Shown: one piece after another, positions 6,621 through 13,626 of the stretch | Layout: each line of letters opens with the position of its first letter | Numbering within the stretch: the first letter of the stretch is position 1 | Origin: a virus | DNA: 42,843 nucleotides | Direction: 5' to 3' (one strand) | Virus record (IMG/VR): IMGVR_UViG_3300026484_000012 | Location: 1 to 42,843 of that record | Notes under the pieces: generated by a model | Told to the model about the DNA's origin: nothing | Seen by the model: only the letters and a program-made list of their open reading frames with translations | Database searches by the model: none | Made by a program: the position numbers and the translations under genes

Positions 6621-7118
6621 ATGGCAAGTAAAAAAGAAATTTTTGAAACAGTAACAAATGAGGTAACTGCATTATGTGATGAGCACAAAGTAGCAAACAA
6701 ATTCCGTGAAGCATTGATGAATGTTTTAACTGATAATTTAGCACCGAAAGCTGCTGGAGCATCAATTAACATTGATGAAGTAACAAAGAAAAATGCTGAT
6801 GGTAAAATCGCTGAAATTCAATGTTCAGTATCTGGTAAATTCTTACCTGCGACTAAAGAGTTCTTCTATGAAGATAAAGCCGGTAAAGGTATTGTTGGTC
6901 TTGATGGTTCACACCTTAAACGTCTTTCGCGTCAAGCTGAGAGCATTCGTAAACAGTATATCAAAACACTCGCTGCAACTGAAAAAGCAATTATGGCTGA
7001 TGTTCTTGATGGCGTTATGACACCTGAAGAAGGTAAAGCTAAACTTGAAAAAGCTAAAGCTATTAAACCAGACTACTCTAAAGTAACTGCTGAACTTCCT
7101 GCAAAAGAAGAAGAGTAG
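6621..7118 (+). CDS. Probably abundant early protein, paralogue of the 889 gene
   Basis: 165 residues from ATG 6621, which has AAAGGA 8 bases upstream; an in-frame ATG at 6555 lies in the structured leader and has no ribosome site. The N-terminal helical region ending DNLAPK (about residue 39) and the following segment match the protein at 889-1371, including a cysteine after the GKI motif. The C-terminal half is helical, rich in Lys and Ala. Arginine is mostly encoded by CGT, unlike the AGA seen in most neighbours, and two promoters precede it; both suggest high expression. Its place just before the single-stranded DNA-binding protein gene suggests a replication or recombination role. Family not recognised. 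Confidence 0.75.
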   Translation: MASKKEIFETVTNEVTALCDEHKVANKFREALMNVLTDNLAPKAAGASINIDEVTKKNADGKIAEIQCSVSGKFLPATKEFFYEDKAGKGIVGLDGSHLKRLSRQAESIRKQYIKTLAATEKAIMADVLDGVMTPEEGKAKLEKAKAIKPDYSKVTAELPAKEEE

Positions 7119-7126
7119 ATTTATAG

Positions 7127-7166
7127 GACTCTCTTTAGAGGGTCTTATTAAGTCTATCAAGGCTAA
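7127..7166 (+). promoter_or_regulatory. Post-gene hairpin plus GTCTAT motif, copy C
   Basis: GACTCTCT (7127-7134), TT, AGAGGGTC (7137-7144) forms a hairpin just after the stop. TTATTAA and GTCTATCAAGGCTAA (7152-7166) follow. It has the same composition as copies A and B. A further small stem CCTC/GAGG lies at about 7172-7187 before the next gene. Confidence 0.65.
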
Positions 7167-7224
7167 CATGACCTCGGTGCTCAGAGGAATAACAAAATCT
7201 AAAACACGCTATAAAGGATAAAAA

Positions 7225-7881
7225 ATGGCTGGAAGTAAAGTAAAAACAAAAGTATGTGATTTAAAGTATGTATTCATCACAGGTGAAGGTAAAAACCAAG
7301 CAATGCCAGGTGAGCCAGAACGTATGCAATATGTTGCAAGTGCAGTGATGCTTAAAGATGGTGAGGCTCATAAGTATTTACTAGAGCAAATCAATGCTGA
7401 GTGGGAAAAGTACAAAACACAGTATGGTGTTAAGGGTAAACCTAAAACTAATGGTATTAAAGATGAGTATCAGAAAGACCCTAGTGGTGAGATTGACCCA
7501 GAGACTGAAGAAGTTAGACGTATTCCTACAGGGAATGTCATAGCTACTTTTAAAACAAATACTAAGTGGCCTGATGGCAATGCTCAGGTTGTTAAGGTAA
7601 AAGATAGAAAAGGTAAAGACATTACTGCTGCTATCCAAGCTGCTGACTGGGCAATTGGCGAAGGTTCTAAAGGTATTATTCATGGTATTGCTATGGGTAA
7701 CAATGTTGGTGGAACACATAAAGTTACATTATATTTAGCTGCTGTTCAACTAGCTAAACTAGTTAAGTACGAAGGCAATGACGTTGAGTGTGATGAAATT
7801 GAGGGTGAAGATATTGACATTGGTGATGAAGTAGGGGCTATCGACTCTACAGATACTACTGAAAATACTCCAGACTTATAA
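7225..7881 (+). CDS. Single-stranded DNA-binding protein (phage Enc34-like)
   Basis: 218 residues with AAAGGA before the ATG. The protein has an early segment with positive charges, a long middle with alternating strands (KVTLYLAAVQLAKLVKY near 175-192) and a highly acidic C-terminal tail (from about 195: many Asp/Glu). This is the usual plan of phage single-stranded DNA-binding proteins such as T7 gp2.5 and the Enc34-like family, where the acidic tail contacts polymerase and helicase. It precedes the DNA polymerase gene and is closed by a clear terminator. The family call rests on overall pattern and context. Confidence 0.7.
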   Translation: MAGSKVKTKVCDLKYVFITGEGKNQAMPGEPERMQYVASAVMLKDGEAHKYLLEQINAEWEKYKTQYGVKGKPKTNGIKDEYQKDPSGEIDPETEEVRRIPTGNVIATFKTNTKWPDGNAQVVKVKDRKGKDITAAIQAADWAIGEGSKGIIHGIAMGNNVGGTHKVTLYLAAVQLAKLVKYEGNDVECDEIEGEDIDIGDEVGAIDSTDTTENTPDL

Positions 7882-7886
7882 AATTT

Positions 7887-7915
7887 AGGCAAGCTTAGGC
7901 TTGTCTTTATTTTTA
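7887..7915 (+). terminator. Rho-independent terminator after the SSB gene
   Basis: AGGCAAGC (7887-7894), loop TTAG, GCTTGTCT (7899-7906), then TTATTTTTA. The stem has one G-U pair. It ends the 6621-7881 unit and would reduce read-through into the polymerase gene. Confidence 0.8.
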
Positions 7916-7927
7916 TACCTTAGTTGC

Positions 7928-7941
7928 AATGCAATTGCATT
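7928..7941. repeat. 14-bp perfect palindrome between terminator and polymerase gene
   Basis: AATGCAATTGCATT is self-complementary, 44 bp before the DNA polymerase start. It could be an operator controlling polymerase expression. No good -10 box is seen between the terminator and the gene, except perhaps CTATAAA near 7963. Confidence 0.5.
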
Positions 7942-7984
7942 AAATAATGAGTGAGGAAACACTATAAAACCAAAGGAAACTAAA

Positions 7985-9664
7985 ATGTTTGATTACAAAG
8001 TAGTGGACTCATTAGATGAGATACACTTAAGAGAAGATTTACCTACATTTGGTGATATAGAAACTGATGGTTTATATATCAACACAAGACTTATACAACT
8101 TTATCAACCAGAAACAAATGATGAGATAGTCTATATCATAGATACAGATATTATAGACTTAGAAGATGCTAAAGAGTTCTTAAAGCCTCTCTGGACTATT
8201 TGGCATGGTGGAAGCTATGATTTTGGCACACTAAATATGACCACGGCAAGGTTTGATGATACACTTTATCTAGCTAGGACTGCATACCCTGAATGGCAAA
8301 AATTTGGCTTAGACGTTGTTGTTAGTAAGCTTGGCTGGGATAAACTATATGATGGCCTAGATAAAAAAGCTATGCAAAAAGGGGGATTTGTAAAGGGTGC
8401 TTATCTTAGCGCTAGGCAACTCAAATATGCTGCTACTGATGTTTATGCACTTGCACAAATCTGGAAGAATAAGCGGATACAAGTAACTCGTGAAGTCTTA
8501 GCATATAAAGTAGATATACTGAGTCTGAAATATAGTATTGAATACCAGCAAAACGGGTTAATAGTTGACCAACCTAGTGTTAGAAAAGAACTGGATGACT
8601 TAGTAGATATCATCGAAGCTAATTATGAGAAATTAAATGGGTTAAATCCTAATAGTCCTAAACAAGTTAAAGAGTATTTAGGTACTGAAAGTAGTAATAA
8701 AGAAACTTTAATTAAGCTTATCGCTGAAGGTAATGAGATGGCTAAAGTTGTGTTTGAACAACGCCGATTATTAAAACGCCGTACATTTTTAAATAGTTAT
8801 AATTATCCCAGAGTTATAACTAGATTTAATCCTGCAGGTGCCGCAACAGGTAGATTTACTAGTACTGGCGGAGACTTACCTAGGGGTATAAATGCTCAAC
8901 AAATTACGAGAAATCTCCAGTATCTTTTCAATAAAGATACAGAAGATACTGTAGTTGTACATGCTGACTATTCTACTGCTGAGCTTAGGGCTGGTTGTAG
9001 TATTATGAAAGATGAAGGAATGTATAAGCAGCTTAAAGCTGATATAGATTTACATAAAGTAGCAGCAACCTTGGCGCTAGGTGGAAGACCTGAAGATATA
9101 GATAAGGCAGGTAGACAAAAAGGTAAAGCAATTAGTTTTGGTTTTATTTTTGGAATGTCAGCACCATCATTTGTTGAATATGCTTATGTTAATTATGGTG
9201 TTATTTTTACACTAGACGAGGCTAAAGCTATTAAAATTGCTTATCAAAAACAATATCCTGGTATTACTAGATATGCTAAAGCTCGTTGGAATGATTATAA
9301 AACAGACTTTGTAACTACCCCATTAGGTCGTAGGAATAAAGCGAGACTTGGTACAGATGCTATTAACTATGCAACTCAAGGTTGTATAGCAGAAACAACA
9401 AAATTAGCTATACATTATTTATGTAAAGAGTTTCCAATAACTACTAAGTATATCTATAATGTAGTACATGATGCTATTTATATGAGAGTACCAAAAGGTG
9501 AAGAAAATATATGGGCTCCAAGATTAGTGAAAGCTATGAAAAAGGGGTGGACTGAAATGTGTAAGCGTCCTATGTTGTTCTATAAAGATATACCAATGCC
9601 AGTTGAAATTGAGTATAATGACTATAGTTCTGGTAAGCCAGTATACAAATGTATTGAGGAGTAA
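7985..9664 (+). CDS. DNA polymerase I family replicative polymerase with 3'-5' exonuclease
   Basis: 559 residues. The N-terminal 3'-5' exonuclease has DIE (Asp24, Glu26), FDDTLYLA near 90 and YAATDVYAL near 148-156. The polymerase domain has motif A HADYSTAELR (Asp328), motif B RQKGKAISFGFIFG (Arg377, Lys381, Phe385) and motif C VVHDAIY (His495, Asp496). It lacks a 5'-3' exonuclease domain; that function is encoded by the next gene. Unusual points: motif C has Ala497 where most family members have Glu, and motif A has Thr instead of Gln after DYS. Phe at the 762-equivalent position predicts discrimination against dideoxynucleotides. The catalytic aspartates are kept, so it should be active. 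Confidence 0.92.
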   Translation: MFDYKVVDSLDEIHLREDLPTFGDIETDGLYINTRLIQLYQPETNDEIVYIIDTDIIDLEDAKEFLKPLWTIWHGGSYDFGTLNMTTARFDDTLYLARTAYPEWQKFGLDVVVSKLGWDKLYDGLDKKAMQKGGFVKGAYLSARQLKYAATDVYALAQIWKNKRIQVTREVLAYKVDILSLKYSIEYQQNGLIVDQPSVRKELDDLVDIIEANYEKLNGLNPNSPKQVKEYLGTESSNKETLIKLIAEGNEMAKVVFEQRRLLKRRTFLNSYNYPRVITRFNPAGAATGRFTSTGGDLPRGINAQQITRNLQYLFNKDTEDTVVVHADYSTAELRAGCSIMKDEGMYKQLKADIDLHKVAATLALGGRPEDIDKAGRQKGKAISFGFIFGMSAPSFVEYAYVNYGVIFTLDEAKAIKIAYQKQYPGITRYAKARWNDYKTDFVTTPLGRRNKARLGTDAINYATQGCIAETTKLAIHYLCKEFPITTKYIYNVVHDAIYMRVPKGEENIWAPRLVKAMKKGWTEMCKRPMLFYKDIPMPVEIEYNDYSSGKPVYKCIEE

Positions 9665-9667
9665 AAG

Positions 9668-10606
9668 ATGAGTGATAGTTTAGATATGTTAACAGAAGAT
9701 GTTGACTTGGATGAGATAGTGGATATAGATTTAGATATTGATGGTAAAGTGATGCCTGCGAAGAATGATAAGATTGCATTAATTGATGCCGATACAATAG
9801 CATTTACTGCAGCTCTTAATTCACAAGAGGAGAGTGAGATATTACCTAGAGAGTTTTATTCTGATGATGAATGGGAAGAACTAAGTAATCTAAATAGTTT
9901 TAACGAGCTCGATGGTACTTACAGACAAGCTAATGTTGAGGCAGGTGTAGAAAATGCTAAAGCTAAACTTCAACGTATACTAGATAAGACTGGCTGTAGA
10001 GAGGTATACTTAGTCTTTAGTGGACCTAATAACTTTAGATATGAGGTATTTCCAGAGTATAAGGCTAATAGAGATAGAAGTCTTACACCTGAAGGGCTTT
10101 CTGAGATTAGAGAGGAACTACTCAACTTATATCCAGGTAGGGTTACTGACGGATATGAGGCGGATGATTTAGTTGTTTATCTTAAAGAAAAAGAACCTGA
10201 GAAGTACATACTATGTGCAATTGATAAGGATGTATTAAATAGTATTGAGGATAAACATTTTAATTACTATGAGTCTGCTATATATAATATAGAGATGAAG
10301 TGGGTTGAAGTAGATAGACATACTAGCTTAATTTGGAGATATTTACAAACTCTTACAGGTGATAAGACGGATAATATTATTGGCTTAAAAGGTATAGGAC
10401 CTAAGAAGGCTGAGAAGATTTTAGCTGGTTGCTTTAGTCATAGAGATTTATGGATAGCTGTTTGCGAGGCTTATGAGTCTAAAGGTAGAACAAGAGATGA
10501 AGCTTTAATGAACTTAAATCTAGTAGATATGAAGTTACTCTATGAATTAGAAGATGGTGGAGTTAAGATAGCTCTAAGAACACACGAAGAATTACTAGGA
10601 GAATAA
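9668..10606 (+). CDS. FEN-type 5'-3' exonuclease / flap endonuclease
   Basis: 312 residues, 3 bp after the polymerase stop, with GAGGAG before the ATG. After an acidic N-terminal extension (about 1-33) come the metal-binding aspartates in LIDADT (Asp40, Asp42), FPEYKANR, EADD near 163-166, AIDKDV, and the helix-hairpin-helix region GDKTDNIIGLKGIGPKKA near 231-248. It matches T4 RNase H, T7 gp6 and the Pol I exonuclease domain: primer removal and 5' resection. It effectively supplies the domain missing from the polymerase. The acidic extension is longer than usual and may contact a partner. Confidence 0.88.
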   Translation: MSDSLDMLTEDVDLDEIVDIDLDIDGKVMPAKNDKIALIDADTIAFTAALNSQEESEILPREFYSDDEWEELSNLNSFNELDGTYRQANVEAGVENAKAKLQRILDKTGCREVYLVFSGPNNFRYEVFPEYKANRDRSLTPEGLSEIREELLNLYPGRVTDGYEADDLVVYLKEKEPEKYILCAIDKDVLNSIEDKHFNYYESAIYNIEMKWVEVDRHTSLIWRYLQTLTGDKTDNIIGLKGIGPKKAEKILAGCFSHRDLWIAVCEAYESKGRTRDEALMNLNLVDMKLLYELEDGGVKIALRTHEELLGE

Positions 10607-10607
10607 G

Positions 10608-11093
10608 ATGAAAGCATTTATAGGAACAAAGAGAATTAACGCAAAGCCAATGACTAGATTGGAGTACAATGAGTTTAGAGGTTGGACATTACCTACTGAT
10701 GAAAATGGTGATGACGCTGGTATGCTAGTTGAGTATATAGACGGTGGAAAAGGTAATACTGAAGAGTTTAAAGGCTATGTATCTTGGTCCCCACTAGATG
10801 TATTTAACAGAGCTTATACACCAATTAAAGGTATGACTTTTGGAGAGGCTATTCAAGCAATGAAAGCAGGCCAGAGGGTTTGTAGAGCTGACTGGAATGG
10901 TAAGGGTATGTTTATATTTTTAGTTCCTGGGAGCACCTTCAAAGTCAATAGGGAACCACTACTTGGTATCTATAAAGAAGGTACTGAGGTTACTTATCAA
11001 CCTCATGTTGATATGAAAACAGCAGATGGTCAAGTTGTTCCTTGGTTAGCTAGTCAAAGTGACATACTAGATACTGACTGGGAGGTTATATAA
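10608..11093 (+). CDS. tad2: Tad2-like (DUF2829) anti-Thoeris protein with extra N-terminal domain
   Basis: 161 residues. Residues about 76-161 are a DUF2829/Tad2 domain: MTFGEAIQAMKAGQRVCRADW at its start, MFIFLVPGS in the middle, and the typical end VPWLASQSDILDTDWEVI. Tad2 proteins bind the cyclic ADP-ribose signal made by Thoeris and so block that defence. Residues 1-70 form a second domain (FIGTKRINAKPMTR, RGWTLP, GYVSWSPLDVF) that I believe also occurs in other phage proteins, with no function known to me. The gene lies in the replication operon, overlaps the next start by one base, and would be made early, when an anti-defence protein is needed. Domain call is strong; activity is inferred from the family. 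Confidence 0.82.
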   Translation: MKAFIGTKRINAKPMTRLEYNEFRGWTLPTDENGDDAGMLVEYIDGGKGNTEEFKGYVSWSPLDVFNRAYTPIKGMTFGEAIQAMKAGQRVCRADWNGKGMFIFLVPGSTFKVNREPLLGIYKEGTEVTYQPHVDMKTADGQVVPWLASQSDILDTDWEVI

Positions 11094-11797
11094 TGACTAG
11101 AGAATACAAAAAGCTAGTTAATCATATATTACAGTATGGTATAGACCAAGATTGCCGTAATGGCTCACAACGAATTATACCACACTATAGTTTTACATTA
11201 GATTTTAGTGATGAAACTAAAGATAATCACATTCTAAAGCTCAGAAAGATGTGGTATACGGGTGTGGATGGTGAATTTAAAACATTAGTATCAAGAGAGC
11301 CTCTAACTAATGTTTCTCAATTTGAGGCTAATGGTTGTAATTACTGGAAAGACTGGGCGGCTGAAGATGGCAGTTTAACTTTAGACTACTATAATGAATT
11401 ACATCCAGCACTAGATAATGTAATTGAGCAGATTAAGAGAGACCCTGAGAGTCGTAGGCATGTTATTAGTCTATGGAATAATGAACATGCTTTTGATGGT
11501 TCTTTATCTTTACATTGTTGCTGGCATAATCTAACATTTTCTGTAATAGCTGGAGTCTTGCATCTTACGTGGACTCAACGTAGTGTTGATACAATGATAG
11601 GTTTACCTGCGGATATTTATTTAGCAGCTATGTTTATGCACTTTGTAGCCTCGGCTTGTAATCTTAAAGTAGGCACTTGCATGTTTAGTTTATCCAATGT
11701 TCATATTTACAAAGAGCACTTAAAAGGTGCGGTAGAACTATTAAATAGAACTGAAGATGACTATGACAAAGTTTTAAAATTTGAATTGAAGGCTTGA
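11093..11797 (+). CDS. Thymidylate-synthase-fold enzyme, probably dCMP-specific (hydroxymethylase or methylase)
   Basis: 234 residues, close to T4 gp42 and shorter than typical ThyA (about 264). Conserved features: SRRHVISLWN (120-129), catalytic Cys143 in LHCCWHNLTF, TQRSVDTMIGLP (161-172) and NVHIY with His204 and Tyr206. The position that is Asn177 in E. coli ThyA (GLPFNI) is Asp174 here (GLPADI). In T4 dCMP hydroxymethylase the same Asn-to-Asp change gives specificity for dCMP rather than dUMP. The usual PCH around the catalytic cysteine is CCW. The likely product is hydroxymethyl- or methyl-dCMP for modified phage DNA. Plain ThyA is the alternative, but Asp174 argues against it. GGAGG precedes the start. 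Confidence 0.78.
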   Translation: MTREYKKLVNHILQYGIDQDCRNGSQRIIPHYSFTLDFSDETKDNHILKLRKMWYTGVDGEFKTLVSREPLTNVSQFEANGCNYWKDWAAEDGSLTLDYYNELHPALDNVIEQIKRDPESRRHVISLWNNEHAFDGSLSLHCCWHNLTFSVIAGVLHLTWTQRSVDTMIGLPADIYLAAMFMHFVASACNLKVGTCMFSLSNVHIYKEHLKGAVELLNRTEDDYDKVLKFELKA

Positions 11798-11798
11798 T

Positions 11799-12149
11799 AT
11801 GATAGTAGGAACTATATTACTGACAAAGAGTAACAAGTATGTTGATGATGAGGGTAAATTACCCAAACGTCCTAAATTTGATAAGGAATTACTAGCAGGG
11901 ATACTAGCAGGCAGACCTGTTAGTGAAGAAGGTTATAAACTATTACCTCAGTCTTTACAGGCTTTATGTTATACTTCTATAGCACCTCAAATGAGAGTAC
12001 CTATAACTATTAGGGAGCTAGCGAAGTCTGAGCTATTAATAGTTTCACGAAGTCAGGAAGATTTTGAGGGCGGTAAAGAATTTAGACTAAACAATTTTAA
12101 ATGTTTAGTAAAAGATAGAAAGGTAGAAATATGGATTACAATAAGTTAG
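11799..12149 (+). CDS. Small protein, possibly a reduced dihydrofolate-reductase-like fold
   Basis: 116 residues, 1 bp after the previous stop. The N-terminal half (VGTILLTKSNKYVDDEGKLP, then FDKELL, GRPVSEEGYKLLP) recalls the dihydrofolate reductase pattern, in which GKLPW, a helix, a GKPVIMGR-type loop and a LP segment follow in that order. The protein is much shorter than a normal reductase (about 160) and the cofactor motif is not clear. Being next to a folate-dependent enzyme gives the idea some weight, but it may be an unrelated small protein. It overlaps the following gene by 19 bases. Confidence 0.35.
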   Translation: MIVGTILLTKSNKYVDDEGKLPKRPKFDKELLAGILAGRPVSEEGYKLLPQSLQALCYTSIAPQMRVPITIRELAKSELLIVSRSQEDFEGGKEFRLNNFKCLVKDRKVEIWITIS

Positions 12150-12742
12150 CAATAGAAGAAGCTCAAAAATCAACATGTAAAAAGAGAAAAGTTGGTGCTG
12201 TTATAGTTGATGCAGTAGGTGGTGTAATGAGCAAGGGACACAATTTTCACCCAGACCCTATAGGATTATCAATAAATTCAAATATTTGTGAAGATGATGC
12301 AGGAAATACTAGGCCTGAAGTAATACATGCTGAGATGTCTGCGATACAGCAAATACCTGAAGAATATAGAACAGCAGCTAAGTATATTTATGTAACTCAT
12401 CAACCTTGCGAGAATTGTCAGAAAGCTATAGATGCTATAGGACTAGAGATAATCTTAGTAGAGCAGTTTATGAAGTTTGACTCTGGGAAATTGAGATATA
12501 GCCTAGTACCTCCAAGAGCTATGAAAGAGATGGCTAAGGTATTAACATACGGTGCTAAGAAGTATAAACCTAACAATTGGCAGCAAGTTAATGACACTGC
12601 TAGGTATATAGATGCTCTGTATAGACACTTAGAAGCTTGGCGAAGCGGTGAGAAATTAGATGGTGAGAGTGAGCTAAGTCACCTTAGTCATGCTCTCACA
12701 AATATCGCATTTTTGATACATTTTGAAGATATAAATGATTAA
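12131..12742 (+). CDS. dCMP deaminase fused to a DUF5664 (dATP/dGTP diphosphohydrolase N-terminal) domain
   Basis: 203 residues. Residues 1-112 are a cytidine/dCMP deaminase domain with zinc ligands His66 (in HAE, Glu68 catalytic) and Cys93/Cys96 (PCENC). Residues about 115-200 match DUF5664: KFDSGKLRYSLVPP, VLTYGAKKYKPNNW, YRHLEAWRSGE, then HLSHALTNIAFLI. The deaminase makes dUMP from dCMP; DUF5664 is known from phage purine dNTP diphosphohydrolases. The fusion is unusual and joins pyrimidine and purine pool control in one chain. It may compete for dCMP with the product of 11093-11797. AAAGG precedes the start; it is last in the operon before a strong inverted repeat. Confidence 0.8.
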   Translation: MDYNKLAIEEAQKSTCKKRKVGAVIVDAVGGVMSKGHNFHPDPIGLSINSNICEDDAGNTRPEVIHAEMSAIQQIPEEYRTAAKYIYVTHQPCENCQKAIDAIGLEIILVEQFMKFDSGKLRYSLVPPRAMKEMAKVLTYGAKKYKPNNWQQVNDTARYIDALYRHLEAWRSGEKLDGESELSHLSHALTNIAFLIHFEDIND

Positions 12743-12905
12743 AATAATCACATATCTCATCCAGGATTGATTAAAAATTTTCGCTAAGGTGTTTCATCAT
12801 CTTATGATTTTAATCAATCCTGGAGCGATAATAATTATCAATTGAGATTAAACTAAATCTAATTTACGTTATGATATAATATATTATATCAAGAAAGGAG
12901 AATAA
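12743..12905. promoter_or_regulatory. Long perfect inverted repeat and promoter P6
   Basis: A 17-bp perfect inverted repeat (12760-12776/12808-12824) surrounds a loop with its own 6-bp stem (AAGGTG...CATCTT), giving a two-tier hairpin. It has no T-tail. Promoter P6 follows: TGATATAAT at 12872-12880 within the perfect 20-bp palindrome TGATATAATATATTATATCA (12872-12891), then AAAGGAG and the start at 12906. It may be an end-of-operon structure, a small RNA or an operator region. Confidence 0.7.
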
Positions 12906-13118
12906 ATGGTAAAGATACAGGACTATATAAGTAGTCAGCTGGAAGAAATAACTAGTATAGAACTAAAAGCTAAACTAGGAGTTTCTTTAAGTATGCTTAG
13001 CTCATATAAAAAGAGCTATAATCCTAGCCTAGAGGTAGCTAAAAGAGTCTATGAAATAGATAAAGTTGTTTTGCATCCATATGCAGAAGAGTCACTAAAA
13101 TATGAATTGGAGAAATAA
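12906..13118 (+). CDS. Small helix-turn-helix-like protein, possible regulator
   Basis: 70 residues behind its own promoter with an AAAGGAG site. Residues about 17-47 (LKAKLGVSLSMLSSYKK...) look like a helix-turn-helix, as in small Cro-like or XRE-like repressors, followed by a helical tail. Promoter P6 has its -10 inside a 20-bp palindrome, suitable for self-repression by a dimer. It is the only clear small DNA-binding candidate in the early arm, so it is the best guess for the protein reading the palindromic promoters. Regulatory role is inferred. Confidence 0.55.
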   Translation: MVKIQDYISSQLEEITSIELKAKLGVSLSMLSSYKKSYNPSLEVAKRVYEIDKVVLHPYAEESLKYELEK

Positions 13119-13119
13119 A

Positions 13120-13626
13120 ATGACACTAAATGAATTACAAGCTAAGACATTACAATGGAGTGGTGATAGAGGTATCTTAGCAAATGGTAAGATTACAACA
13201 CAAGCACTAAAATTGGGTAGCGAGATGGGAGAGCTGATGGATAATGCAGCTAAAGATAATTTAGAAGCTATGAAAGACGATATTGGTGATTGCCTAGTTG
13301 TATTAACTAACTTAGCTAATCTTGCTGGAACTACATTAGAAGAGTGCTGGGAAGTTGCTTATAATGATATTAAAGATCGTAAAGGCTTTCTAAATGCTAA
13401 TGGTAATTTTATTAAGTCGACAGATAAAAATTATGAACAACTACTAAGGGATTTTGAGGGTACAAACCAAAGAGACCCTAAGTGTGTTAATATAGAGTAT
13501 ATAGATACCTTTACACAGAGCTTACTCTTTGATGACAATACGATTGAGATTATATCAGATAGAGAGTTCCCTATAAATTTCTTTGGTATGTCTAAGTCTT
13601 TTATTTTAAAGGCTTTAAATGATTAG
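13120..13626 (+). CDS. MazG-like NTP pyrophosphohydrolase
   Basis: 168 residues from ATG 13120, with GGAG upstream; the in-frame ATG at 13102 overlaps the HTH gene more and has no good site. The MazG fold signature is present: Glu35 and Glu38 in SEMGEL, and Asp54/Asp57 in DDIGDCLVVL. Enzymes of this all-alpha family remove pyrophosphate from NTPs or dNTPs; T4 gp56, which destroys dCTP, belongs to the same superfamily. Here it could clear unmodified dCTP so that modified cytosine is used. The C-terminal half (about 95-168) is an unrecognised extension. It overlaps the ligase start by 8 bases. Confidence 0.75.
   Translation: MTLNELQAKTLQWSGDRGILANGKITTQALKLGSEMGELMDNAAKDNLEAMKDDIGDCLVVLTNLANLAGTTLEECWEVAYNDIKDRKGFLNANGNFIKSTDKNYEQLLRDFEGTNQRDPKCVNIEYIDTFTQSLLFDDNTIEIISDREFPINFFGMSKSFILKALND

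Noticed and set aside
11093-11797. Ordinary thymidylate synthase ThyA
   Set aside because: The dUMP-selecting Asn is Asp here and the sequence around the catalytic Cys departs from PCH, so a dCMP-type enzyme is preferred, though not proven.
12131-13626. 2-aminoadenine (Z-genome) pathway suggested by DUF5664 and the MazG-like gene
   Set aside because: No PurZ or DatZ-type gene was recognised, and the polymerase is not of the associated type by any feature I can see; the cytosine-linked enzyme gives a better reading.
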